This document shows positions 1-5,617 of a DNA stretch of 29,764 nt, in pieces. A program made the translations under genes and the position numbers. Source of the DNA: a virus; the IMG/VR virus record IMGVR_UViG_3300045996_002150, positions 1 through 29,764 of that record. One strand, 5' to 3'. Within the stretch, counting starts at the first letter, position 1. Each line of letters opens with the position of its first letter. The notes below the pieces were generated by a model. It was not told the DNA's origin. It ran no database searches and was given only the letters and a program-made list of their open reading frames with translations.

Positions 1-22
1 ACCCCAACGGAGGGCTGAGACG

Positions 23-229
23 ATGGCAACCGCAGAGACGAACGCAGCCGGGCTCACGCTCGCGCAGTGGATGAAGGCGGTGGACCGGGGAGTGATGGCC
101 CGCGCCTCGGTGAGCGTTCACGATCTGGCCGACTGCACGTTTTGGGACTGGTGGCACGACGACATGGATCCCGACGAGGCGGCGCAGGAGGCGCTGCGGA
201 ACGACGGCTTCCCGGAGGAGCTCCTGTGA
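23..229 (+). CDS. small hypothetical protein, 68 aa
   Basis: I do not recognise a family. The product is acidic at its C-terminal half, with a Trp/Asp-rich stretch (FWDWWHDDMDPDEAA) and no membrane segment or signal peptide. The ATG start is preceded by a GGAGG at 9-13 with about nine bases of spacing. A TGA at 15-17 could be the end of a gene outside the window. The stop overlaps the next GTG start (GTGA at 226-229), so it is translated with its downstream neighbour. It is the first of three coupled small genes. Confidence 0.7.
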   Translation: MATAETNAAGLTLAQWMKAVDRGVMARASVSVHDLADCTFWDWWHDDMDPDEAAQEALRNDGFPEELL

Positions 230-426
230 TCGACATCAACGACGGCTACCTGCGCCGGCGGCCGCGGCGCCGCCCGCCCCCGGTGCGGCGGGTCGAGGGC
301 GCCATCCACATCCAGGTCGGCGCCGGCCAGATGTCCTACTGGCTGACCTTCCTCAGCTACTGCTGGCACTACGGCGCACCCCGCACGCTCGAGAAGGCCT
401 ACCGCGACATCGGAGGAACCCGCTGA
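226..426 (+). CDS. small basic hypothetical protein, 66 aa
   Basis: The GTG start sits inside the stop of the preceding gene (GTGA). The N-terminal third is very rich in arginine and proline (RRRPRRRPPPVRR), which could bind nucleic acid, followed by a more hydrophobic section (MSYWLTFLSYCWHYG) and a helical end. It shares its last base with the next ATG (TGATG). I recognise no family. The tight coupling on both sides is the main support for it being real, and no function should be assumed. Confidence 0.65.
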   Translation: MIDINDGYLRRRPRRRPPPVRRVEGAIHIQVGAGQMSYWLTFLSYCWHYGAPRTLEKAYRDIGGTR

Positions 427-701
427 TGTTACACCACGCCATCGCCGAGGAGATCAATCGCCGGATCCGCGCCGGCGAGCTCGAGACCACCGTCGCCGAC
501 ATCGAGCACACCGTCAAGGCGAAGCACCCGCACCGCCGCGGCTACGGGGCCCGGGTGCGCGACACGCTGATCCACGGCCAGAGCCAGGTGTGGGGCGCCA
601 TGGCGCTTGGCACCTACCTCTACGTTGACGCCGACACCGAGCGGGTGCGGTTCGGCCGCCGCTCCCCCCACCCCGAGTCGGTGACCGCGCAGGGCCTCTA
701 G
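426..701 (+). CDS. hypothetical protein, 91 aa
   Basis: The sequence begins like a regulated or DNA-binding helical protein (AIAEEINRRIRAGELETTVADIEHTVKAKHPHRRGYGARVRDTLIHG). It reads like a winged-helix arrangement, in which a helical segment is followed by a short beta segment (GTYLYVDADTERVRFG), but there is no diagnostic motif. The ATG shares one base with the previous stop. It is the last gene before the hairpin-containing gap at 702-827 and so probably closes a transcription unit. Confidence 0.7.
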   Translation: MLHHAIAEEINRRIRAGELETTVADIEHTVKAKHPHRRGYGARVRDTLIHGQSQVWGAMALGTYLYVDADTERVRFGRRSPHPESVTAQGL

Positions 702-730
702 ACAAACCATCCGCCACGAAAATCTTCACG

Positions 731-755
731 GGCCCCGGGGGTTGACTCCGGGGCC
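731..755 (+). terminator. GC-rich hairpin, possible terminator
   Basis: GGCCCCGG (731-738) and CCGGGGCC (748-755) form a perfect 8-bp stem with a nine-base loop, just after the stop of the gene ending at 701. The stem is strong, but it is followed by TATCGTATTTACT rather than a clean run of T, so intrinsic termination is plausible but not secure. The loop contains TTGACT, which could instead be a -35 element. Confidence 0.45.
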
Positions 756-770
756 TATCGTATTTACTCT
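742..770 (+). promoter_or_regulatory. weak candidate promoter upstream of the gene at 828
   Basis: TTGACT at 742-747 is followed after 17 bases by TACTCT at 765-770. The -35 and spacing match the two clearer promoters at 4913 and 13264, which also start TTGACT, but the -10 matches the consensus poorly and the -35 falls in the loop of a hairpin. It is listed because the gap must contain whatever starts the next operon, if anything does. Confidence 0.25.
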
Positions 771-826
771 CCAGTATCGACACGAAAATCAACACGGTTT
801 TCTAATCACCCTGGACTGGAGAGTGA
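764..826 (+). promoter_or_regulatory. inverted repeat covering the ribosome binding site of the gene at 828
   Basis: ACTCTCCAGT (766-775) and ACTGGAGAGT (815-824) are perfect reverse complements, and the pairing extends to 12 bp (764-775 with 815-826) with one G-U pair. The 3' arm contains the GGAG at 818-821 that serves the GTG at 828. In RNA this stem would hide the Shine-Dalgarno sequence; in DNA it could be a two-half-site operator. Either reading implies control of the following operon. Confidence 0.5.
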
Positions 827-827
827 C

Positions 828-1115
828 GTGTACGAGGTCTTCCGCCGCAATTTCGAGTCGCCCGGCCTGCGCGGTGACGGGCTCCCCCACCCCGAGCGTG
901 AGGTGGAGGGCACGTTCCTGAAGAACGTGCTCAACCTCACCGAGCTCGACAGCACCTTCCGGGTGCTCACCACGGCCGCCGCCATCGCCGGCCGGGAGGA
1001 GGAGTTCATCGCCCGCGACCGCGACACCGGCAGCTGGCTCGAGCCGGACGACGTGATCGAGCTGCTGCAGCAGGGCCCCGCGGAGTCGGACGACCCCGAG
1101 GAGCTGGCGTTCTGA
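828..1115 (+). CDS. hypothetical protein, 95 aa
   Basis: The GTG start has a well-spaced GGAG at 818-821 (six-base gap). The product is acidic and helical (YEVFRRNFESPGLRGDGLPHPEREVEG at the start, ending in a run of Glu/Asp), with no membrane segment. No family is recognised. It is the first gene of the long train of small genes, sits directly behind the inverted repeat that covers its ribosome binding site, and its stop overlaps the next start (TGATG). Confidence 0.7.
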   Translation: MYEVFRRNFESPGLRGDGLPHPEREVEGTFLKNVLNLTELDSTFRVLTTAAAIAGREEEFIARDRDTGSWLEPDDVIELLQQGPAESDDPEELAF

Positions 1116-1594
1116 TGCCCACCTACCACCCGTTCGGCTACCACGCCAGCTGGGGCGGCGCCGACGTCGCCATGCGGGACGGCGACGAGATGGTGGTGAC
1201 CACCGAGTTCGATCCGTTCTCTATCACGTCCGTTCGCCTACTTCCCAAGGAGAGACCGAGCATGACCGAGCAGGAGATCGCACTGCAGCAGGCCCGCCGC
1301 CAGGGCTACGTCGACGCCCGGGTCGGCGGCCGGTACGTGACCCCGGCCGAGCACGCGGCCGCCCGCAAGGCGGCTCAGCTCCGCTTCCCCATCCACTTCC
1401 TCAAGGCCCGCGAGATCGCGATGCGGGTGATCGGCGAGACAAAGGTTCGCTACTACCGCGTCAACCTGGAAACCGACCGGGTCGAGGTGAGGTTCGACGG
1501 CGAGACGGAGTGGAGCAACACCTGGTGGACCAGCGCCCACCTTCGCGAGCTGGGTGACCTGGGCCAGCATCCGAAGTTCGAGGTGCGCAAGTGA
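1115..1594 (+). CDS. hypothetical protein, 159 aa, with a possible internal start
   Basis: This is read as one 159-residue protein from the ATG that shares a base with the previous stop. Residues 50-159 (from MTEQEIALQQARRQGYVDARVGGRYVTP) look like a complete helical/beta protein on their own, and an ATG at 1262 is preceded by AAGGAG at 1247-1252 with nine bases of spacing. Two products, 159 and about 110 residues, are therefore possible. The C-terminal part carries a Trp-rich strand (EWSNTWWTSAHLREL). No family is recognised. Confidence 0.6.
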   Translation: MPTYHPFGYHASWGGADVAMRDGDEMVVTTEFDPFSITSVRLLPKERPSMTEQEIALQQARRQGYVDARVGGRYVTPAEHAAARKAAQLRFPIHFLKAREIAMRVIGETKVRYYRVNLETDRVEVRFDGETEWSNTWWTSAHLRELGDLGQHPKFEVRK

Positions 1595-1761
1595 GCCGCC
1601 TCCTCCTCTTCGGGGCCCTGCTGTCGGTGCTCGGCTCGGCCGCCGCGGGCGTACTTAGCGACTGGCGCAACGTCCGGCTGGGGCTCGGGCTGATCGGCGT
1701 CGCCGTCGCGCTCTGGACTCTCAGCTTCCTGGCCTTCCTGGCCGAGACGGCGGCCCGATGA
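1591..1761 (+). CDS. small two-helix membrane protein, 56 aa
   Basis: GTG overlaps the previous stop (GTGA) and the TGA overlaps the next ATG (ATGA), so the ORF fills exactly the space between its neighbours. The product starts VSRLLLFGALLSVLGSAAAG and has two hydrophobic helices (about residues 3-20 and 29-50) separated by a short polar loop (SDWRNVR). It is probably an inner-membrane hairpin. Its function is unknown; an accessory membrane or lysis-modulating role would be a guess. Confidence 0.6.
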   Translation: MSRLLLFGALLSVLGSAAAGVLSDWRNVRLGLGLIGVAVALWTLSFLAFLAETAAR

Positions 1762-2378
1762 GCGCCGGGATGCTGACCCACTCGGGCAGGCTCGTGACCC
1801 CCGGGTCCGACATCCCCTCGCTCTCGGACATGGCGCTGGGGCTGCTGCGGACGTCCCGGTTCTCGGGCCAGACCCGCCGCTGGTGGAGCGTGCTGCACCA
1901 CACGCTCTGGCTCCGCGACTACGTCCACTCCAAAGGCCGGGACCGCGAGCTCGAGCAGGGGATCCTGCTGCACGACGCCCACGAGGCCCTGACCGGCGAC
2001 ATCAGCACCCACTTCAAGACCGACGACATGCGCCGGCTGCAGGACCAGCTGGACCGGCGGATCCTCGCCCAGTGGTTCCCCGGCGGCTACAGCCGCTACC
2101 TCAGCTACCGGGAGCAGGTGAAGCACTGGGACCGGGTCGCGCTCCTGGCCGAGGCCGCGGTGGTGGGCCCGCCGGCGCTCGAGCACTGGGAGTCGCCGCC
2201 GGCGCGCGAGCTGTTCGCGCTCCACTTCGGCTCGCAGCCGGTCGCCGAGGCGGTGACGTACCTCGAGCGCTGGCTCGAGCTCAACGGCGACCTCCTCGAC
2301 CCCGCCATTCTCACCGACGCGGACGAGCCGTTCGGCCCCGCGCACCTCTTCATCACCCTCGTCACGGAGAACGTGTGA
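1758..2378 (+). CDS. HD-domain phosphohydrolase (YfbR-like), candidate nucleotide hydrolase
   Basis: The metal-binding residues of the HD superfamily are visible: H48 in SVLHHTL, the H72-D73 pair in LLHDAHEALTGD, and D125 in WDRVALLAEA. The segment RFSGQTRRWWSV before H48 matches the usual phage YfbR-like form. These enzymes remove phosphate from (deoxy)nucleotides; relatives include the 5'-nucleotidase YfbR and the dATP triphosphohydrolase DatZ of aminoadenine phages. The length of 206 residues is normal for the group. The sequence does not show the substrate. It is coupled to both neighbours by ATGA and GTGA overlaps. With the MazZ-like gene at 12776, a role in reshaping the dNTP pool is a reasonable inference. 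Confidence 0.85.
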   Translation: MSAGMLTHSGRLVTPGSDIPSLSDMALGLLRTSRFSGQTRRWWSVLHHTLWLRDYVHSKGRDRELEQGILLHDAHEALTGDISTHFKTDDMRRLQDQLDRRILAQWFPGGYSRYLSYREQVKHWDRVALLAEAAVVGPPALEHWESPPARELFALHFGSQPVAEAVTYLERWLELNGDLLDPAILTDADEPFGPAHLFITLVTENV

Positions 2379-2659
2379 TCACCCTCGAGCTGACGCTAAC
2401 GAACGAGACCGCCGAGCTGCTGCTGCAGGGCTTCAACGAGCAGCGCGAGCGCATCGCCCTCGAGATGGGCCGCGAGGACATGGACCCCGAGCGCGAGGAC
2501 CAGCTGACCAAGATGCTGGCGGCCGTGGCCCACGTCTACAACCCGCTCTACCAGCACCAGGAGCGGAACCGGGAGCTCGACCGCACCGACTTCCTGGACC
2601 GCCAGGAGGCCCGCGCCGAGCGCGCCCGCCGGGGCGAGAAGGTGAGGCTCCCGGCGTGA
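2375..2659 (+). CDS. hypothetical helical protein, 94 aa
   Basis: The GTG start overlaps the stop of the HD protein. The product begins VITLELTLTNETAELLLQGFNEQRERIALEMG and is almost all helix, with a highly charged C-terminus (RQEARAERARRGEKVRLP) that could form a coiled coil. No catalytic motif or membrane segment is seen and I recognise no family. A GTGA overlap couples it to the next gene. Confidence 0.65.
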   Translation: MITLELTLTNETAELLLQGFNEQRERIALEMGREDMDPEREDQLTKMLAAVAHVYNPLYQHQERNRELDRTDFLDRQEARAERARRGEKVRLPA

Positions 2660-2991
2660 GGGAGTGGGCCATGGTTCCCACCGGGACCGACGACAACTAC
2701 CGCCACCGGATCTCGGTCGACATGCGCGAGGTGGAGATCGAGAAGGACGGCGTGACGGGGAAGGAGCTGCAGCCGACGGTGAAGTTCCACGGGATCTACA
2801 GCGCCCGCCGGCAGGCGAAGAAGGCCACCGGGCTCACCGGCCGGCAGTGGGTGAAGCGCCGCAAGTGGATGCAGCGCGCCCAGCGCCATGTGGCGAAGCT
2901 CGGCGAGGCGCTCAAGGCGGTGAACCAGGCGCACGCGGAGACGCTCCTCAAGCTGGCGTCCGGCCCCCAGGAGACGGGGCCCGCCCGATAG
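2656..2991 (+). CDS. basic hypothetical protein, 111 aa
   Basis: The start is GTG inside the previous stop; an ATG six codons in is the alternative. The product has a short strand-rich beginning (NYRHRISVDMREVEIEKDG) and then a very basic helical stretch (SARRQAKKATGLTGRQWVKRRKWMQRAQRH) that could contact nucleic acid. There is no HTH signature I can confirm. It is the last gene before the 60-base gap in front of the HTH gene. Confidence 0.65.
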   Translation: MREWAMVPTGTDDNYRHRISVDMREVEIEKDGVTGKELQPTVKFHGIYSARRQAKKATGLTGRQWVKRRKWMQRAQRHVAKLGEALKAVNQAHAETLLKLASGPQETGPAR

Positions 2992-2999
2992 GGCGCTAC

Positions 3000-3016
3000 C
3001 GGGCACGAGCCCGTTT
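3000..3016 (+). terminator. short hairpin with three T, weak terminator candidate
   Basis: CGGGC (3000-3004), ACGA loop, GCCCG (3009-3013) then TTT, located just after the stop at 2991 and before the ribosome binding site of the HTH gene. The five-bp stem and three T make at best a weak or attenuating terminator. Confidence 0.25.
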
Positions 3017-3051
3017 ACACATCAACGAAGGAGGACAGCGGAGAAAACATC

Positions 3052-3267
3052 ATGCAGAGCACGACGCTTCAGATCGAGGTGCCGTACTTCCCCTCGGTCT
3101 CACGGCGGATGAAGGAGCAGCTGATCAATCCCTCGGCCCTGGCACAGGCGGCCGGCGTGGCGTTCAGCCAGCTCTCGCGGTGGCTGCACAAGGACATCGA
3201 CCCGAAGCTCTCGAGCATCGTCAAGATCGAGCATGCGTTCGAGACCATCGCGGAGCTCCGCAAGTGA
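3052..3267 (+). CDS. short helix-turn-helix DNA-binding protein, 71 aa
   Basis: Residues about 26-62 (NPSALAQAAGVAFSQLSRWL followed by HKDIDPKLSSIVKIEHAFE) have the layout of an XRE/Cro-type helix-turn-helix: a first helix, AQAAGV turn, SQLSRWL recognition helix, and a following helix. At 71 residues it is a DNA-binding domain and little more, as in Cro-type phage regulators. Unlike most genes here it does not overlap its upstream neighbour; GGAG at 3040-3043 with eight bases of spacing sets the ATG. It is a natural candidate to bind the palindromes over the promoters at 4910 and 13261, but that link is inference. Confidence 0.75.
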   Translation: MQSTTLQIEVPYFPSVSRRMKEQLINPSALAQAAGVAFSQLSRWLHKDIDPKLSSIVKIEHAFETIAELRK

Positions 3268-3452
3268 CCGAGCCCGCGCGCCGCTACGGGTTCGCTCTGG
3301 TGCGGAAGGAGTCGAACGAGATCGAGGAGTTCTTCTGGACGCGCGCCGAAGCCCGCGGCTCGCTTTCCTACAACCCCGAGGCGGACGGGCTCCGCATCGA
3401 ACGCGCGCGGGTGACTTCCTGTGTGAAGCCCCGGCAGGAGAAACGAACGTGA
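3264..3452 (+). CDS. small hypothetical protein, 62 aa
   Basis: GTG start inside the stop of the HTH gene (GTGA), and its own stop lies inside the next GTG. The product reads as a small alpha/beta protein (RRYGFALVRKESNEIEEFFW, then ARGSLSYNPEADGLRIERARV) with a basic tail. No family is recognised and there is no membrane segment. Its support comes from the fit between neighbours. Confidence 0.6.
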   Translation: MTEPARRYGFALVRKESNEIEEFFWTRAEARGSLSYNPEADGLRIERARVTSCVKPRQEKRT

Positions 3453-3592
3453 CGATGATTTTCAGCATCGAGTGGGACTGGCGCACCTGGTCCCTCGGCG
3501 CCGGCCTGGCGCAGCACTTCGGCGACAACTGGGGTGGGCTCGTGCAGCTCATGGCGGGGCCGCTCTACCTCGCCGTGGAATGGGGCGGCTGA
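3449..3592 (+). CDS. small hypothetical protein, 47 aa
   Basis: GTGA overlap at the start and TGATG overlap at the end. The product starts VTMIFSIEWDWRTWSLGAGL, is rich in Trp and Gly, and has a mildly hydrophobic C-terminal half (GLVQLMAGPLYLAVEW). That half might associate with membrane but is too weak to call a transmembrane helix. A relative in other phages would be needed to say more. Confidence 0.5.
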   Translation: MTMIFSIEWDWRTWSLGAGLAQHFGDNWGGLVQLMAGPLYLAVEWGG

Positions 3593-3681
3593 TGCGCTGG
3601 CTCCTCGACCAGACCCTCGGCCGGGCGGTGGTGTGGGCCGGGCACCGGGTCATGTCCCGCTACGCGGCGAGCCGGCCATGA
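3592..3681 (+). CDS. very small basic protein, 29 aa
   Basis: ATG shares one base with the previous stop and the TGA lies in the next ATG (ATGA at 3678-3681). The 29-residue product starts MRWLLDQTLGRAVVWAGHRV and is short, basic and amphipathic. It fits precisely between its neighbours, which is the only evidence for expression; it may act as a translational coupler rather than as a working protein. Confidence 0.45.
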   Translation: MRWLLDQTLGRAVVWAGHRVMSRYAASRP

Positions 3682-3812
3682 CCGAGTACCTCATGTTCTG
3701 GCTGGCGCAGGCCATCGTCGGCGTCGGCGTCTCGGTCGTGCTTCTCGGCGTGCTCGTGGGCGCCGCCGCGCTGACGGTGGAGGTCAAGGCCTGGCGCCGG
3801 AGGCGGTCGTGA
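3678..3812 (+). CDS. single-span membrane protein, 44 aa
   Basis: The product has a short N-terminus (MTEYLMFW), one strong hydrophobic helix of about 25 residues with Gly/Val/Leu/Ala, and a basic tail KAWRRRRS that predicts a cytoplasmic C-terminus. Both ends overlap neighbouring genes by four bases. Its function is unknown. Small membrane proteins of this type often modulate host envelope processes. Confidence 0.55.
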   Translation: MTEYLMFWLAQAIVGVGVSVVLLGVLVGAAALTVEVKAWRRRRS

Positions 3813-4006
3813 GCGGCATGGATCCGCAGGCCGCCGCCGAGCAGCGCGACCTGTTCGCGCAGTTTCTCGTCGGCTACGAGGACGTGGCCCGGCGCCACAG
3901 CGTGATCGTGATGCACGATCCCACCGGCGAGCCCTACCTGCTGCAGGTGAAGCCGGCGCGCGTCGACATCGAGATCGCCCGCCTCAAGCTGATGGAGGAG
4001 CTGTGA
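3809..4006 (+). CDS. small hypothetical protein, 65 aa
   Basis: GTG start in a GTGA overlap. Mostly helical, acidic N-terminus (MDPQAAAEQRDLFAQFLVGYED), then a short beta section (SVIVMHDPTGEPYLLQVKPARV). No family recognised. The stop overlaps the next GTG, so it is a link in the coupled train. Confidence 0.6.
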   Translation: MSGMDPQAAAEQRDLFAQFLVGYEDVARRHSVIVMHDPTGEPYLLQVKPARVDIEIARLKLMEEL

Positions 4007-4191
4007 AGACCGTCTTCCTCAAGAACGTGGTAGAAAAGTGGCTGGCCGAACGCGAGCGAGTCGAGGACTGCACCTGCCAGGACGAAGACGTGTTTGGTGG
4101 CTGTTGGTTCCACCTGCCGCGCGAGACCCAAATCGCCGAGCGGGTGGACAGCTTTCGCAAGGCGCTCGCTGAGGCGGGAGACGTACTGTGA
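4003..4191 (+). CDS. small Cys-containing hypothetical protein, 62 aa
   Basis: The sequence has a helical start (KTVFLKNVVEKWLAERERVE) and then DCTCQDEDVFGGCWFHLP. The three Cys and one His (C-x-C, then C-x-x-H) could bind a metal ion, though the spacing is unusual. GTGA overlaps join it to both neighbours. I do not recognise the family. Confidence 0.6.
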   Translation: MKTVFLKNVVEKWLAERERVEDCTCQDEDVFGGCWFHLPRETQIAERVDSFRKALAEAGDVL

Positions 4192-4754
4192 GGCCACAGT
4201 CCGCCAAGGCCAAGGGCCGCCGGCTGCAGCAGTACGCCCGCGACCGGTTCCTGGCCGTGTTCAAGATGCTGGGCGCGGACGACATCAGCTCGCGCTCGAT
4301 GGGGGCCGCCGGCGAGGATCTGCTGCTCTCGCCGCGGGCGCGGCGCTTCATCCCCTTCAGCGTCGAGTGCAAGAACCAGGAGGCGCTGAACATCTGGAAG
4401 GCGCTCGAGCAGGCCGACCGGGGCGACCGCGACCCGCTGCTGGTGTTCAAGCGCAATCACAGCGACACCTACTGCGCGCTGCCGTTCGACGCGCTGCTCG
4501 ACCTTCTCGAGGAGAGAGCTCATGGGATCCACGCGCAGGAAACCGCCGGCCGCACGGGAGTCGCAGGCGGTGCGGACGGTCACGTTCTCGTTCACCGCGA
4601 CCGAGGAGTCGCTGGAGAAGCTGGCGACGTTCCTCAGGTTCCTGCCCGACCTGAAGGCAATGCCGGCGACTGGTGCGCGGGCCGAGCTCCTGGCCTTCGA
4701 GCCGGAGCCCCCTCGCCCGCCCGTCTCCCCGGAGACAGCACGGGTGCTGCGTGA
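4188..4754 (+). CDS. PDDEXK-like phage endonuclease / resolvase-like protein
   Basis: Residues 1-108 match a phage nuclease type I recognise by pattern: a basic start (AKAKGRRLQQYARDRFL), SSRSMGAAGEDLLLSPRAR, then the PDDEXK-like core SVECKNQEALNIWKALEQA and LLVFKRN. E63 and K65 in VECK would be active-site residues, with E44-D45 upstream. Such proteins resemble Hjc/VRR-type nucleases that act on branched DNA. The family-like part ends near LLDLLEERA. The last 80 residues, which overlap the gene at 4522, are Gly/Ala/Arg-rich and read like an out-of-frame translation. The true protein may be shorter in relatives, and this copy may have lost its stop. Confidence 0.7.
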   Translation: MRPQSAKAKGRRLQQYARDRFLAVFKMLGADDISSRSMGAAGEDLLLSPRARRFIPFSVECKNQEALNIWKALEQADRGDRDPLLVFKRNHSDTYCALPFDALLDLLEERAHGIHAQETAGRTGVAGGADGHVLVHRDRGVAGEAGDVPQVPARPEGNAGDWCAGRAPGLRAGAPSPARLPGDSTGAA

Positions 4755-4911
4755 GGAGTGCGACCCGCTGATCGATCTGCTGGCGCTCCGCAGCGGGCTC
4801 GAGTTCGCCCGCCGCACGCTGACCGACCACGGCGCTGCCCGGCTGCGCGACGTGCCCGACGAGCGAATGCCCGAGCTCCGCGACTACCTGAAGAAGGCGC
4901 TCGGAAAGTGA
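4522..4911 (+). CDS. hypothetical protein, 129 aa
   Basis: The ATG is preceded by GAGGAGAG with five to six bases of spacing, a strong site inside the nuclease ORF. The first 233 bases overlap that ORF in another frame. The product has an alpha/beta N-terminus (RTVTFSFTATEESLEKLATFL), a Pro-rich linker (EPEPPRPPVSP) and a helical C-terminal domain. No family is recognised. The codon pattern and good site make this frame the likelier coding one in the overlap. The stop at 4909-4911 lies within the promoter palindrome. Confidence 0.7.
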   Translation: MGSTRRKPPAARESQAVRTVTFSFTATEESLEKLATFLRFLPDLKAMPATGARAELLAFEPEPPRPPVSPETARVLREECDPLIDLLALRSGLEFARRTLTDHGAARLRDVPDERMPELRDYLKKALGK

Positions 4912-4941
4912 CTTGACTTTCAAGTCGATAATCGCTAAGAT
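4910..4941 (+). promoter_or_regulatory. sigma70-like promoter with a palindromic operator, copy 1
   Basis: TTGACT at 4913-4918, a 17-base spacer, and TAAGAT at 4936-4941 make a good sigma70-type promoter. The -35 lies inside a perfect 7-bp inverted repeat, GACTTGA CTT TCAAGTC (4910-4926). A near copy lies at 13261-13292. The next gene starts at 4983 with its AGGAG at 4970-4974, so the promoter reads into the replication block. The palindrome on the -35 suggests repression. Confidence 0.75.
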
Positions 4942-4982
4942 TTTCGTCCCCGACAACGCAGGCCCCGAGAGGAGATACGCCC

Positions 4983-5387
4983 TTGAAGGTAACCGTTGAG
5001 TTCAACACCCCGCAGGAGATCGCGGACTTCTTCAGCCAGTACCGCCACACCCCGATCCAGACCACCATCGAGCCCCTGCCCCCGGTCGACGTCCCGGTGG
5101 TGGAGCGTGCCGTGGGCCTCACCCCGGAGTGGCCGACCGACACCCAGCCCGACGACATCGGCGTCGTCCTCGTGGAGGCCGTCGCGACCGACCAGGCCAC
5201 CGCCACCATCACCCGGAAGGTGCCGACGGTCGACGAGCTCAAGGTCGCCATCGACGGCTACCTCAAGAACCCCGAGGGCGGCAGCGTCAAGTTCCTCGCC
5301 CTGCTCCGCAACACCTTCAAGGTGGAGCGGGTGAAGGATCTCAGCGAGGAGCAGCGTGCCGAGCTCTTCCGGGAGATCGCGGCGTGA
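4983..5387 (+). CDS. hypothetical protein, 134 aa, first gene of the replication block
   Basis: The start is TTG at 4983, set by AGGAG at 4970-4974 with eight bases of spacing; it is the first gene after the promoter at 4910. The product is acidic, with an N-terminal segment (KVTVEFNTPQEIADFFSQYR), a Pro/Val/Thr-rich middle, and a helical C-terminal domain (VDELKVAIDGYLKN ... FLALLRNTFKVERVKDLSEEQRAEL). The C-terminus resembles small helical accessory proteins of phage recombination modules, but I cannot name a family. Confidence 0.7.
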   Translation: MKVTVEFNTPQEIADFFSQYRHTPIQTTIEPLPPVDVPVVERAVGLTPEWPTDTQPDDIGVVLVEAVATDQATATITRKVPTVDELKVAIDGYLKNPEGGSVKFLALLRNTFKVERVKDLSEEQRAELFREIAA

Positions 5388-5617
5388 AGATCCTCAACCG
5401 CGAGCAGCTGGACCGTCCGGTCTACGTGATGCCGGGCGACACCGTCGAGGTGACCCAGTCGAATCCGCTCACCGGCGAGGTGGTGCTCACCCAGCACCGC
5501 ATCGAGAAGTGCGACCGGTTCGACGTGGCCTTCATCGCCGAGATCGAGCCCGGCGACCTGGGGCTCGAGGCCGGCTACGTGGGTGGCATCGGCCGGCGGC
5601 CGAAGGGGCACGTATGA
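5384..5617 (+). CDS. small beta-rich hypothetical protein, 77 aa
   Basis: GTGA overlap at the start and ATGA at the end. The sequence (VYVMPGDTVEVTQSNPLTGEVVLTQHRI) suggests a small beta-barrel or SH3-like fold, followed by an acidic loop. No motif gives a function. It sits in the operon that carries the replication and recombination proteins. Confidence 0.6.
   Translation: MKILNREQLDRPVYVMPGDTVEVTQSNPLTGEVVLTQHRIEKCDRFDVAFIAEIEPGDLGLEAGYVGGIGRRPKGHV

Larger units (their letters stand above)
715..797 (+). repeat. 17-base direct repeat pair (715-731 and 781-797)
   Basis: CACGAAAATCTTCACGG at 715-731 and CACGAAAATCAACACGG at 781-797 differ at two central bases and are 66 bases apart. They flank the GC-rich hairpin and lie just upstream of the gene at 828. 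A+T-rich repeats of this kind stand out in this GC-rich genome. They could be protein binding sites (iterons or operators); the sequence alone does not say which. Confidence 0.6.
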
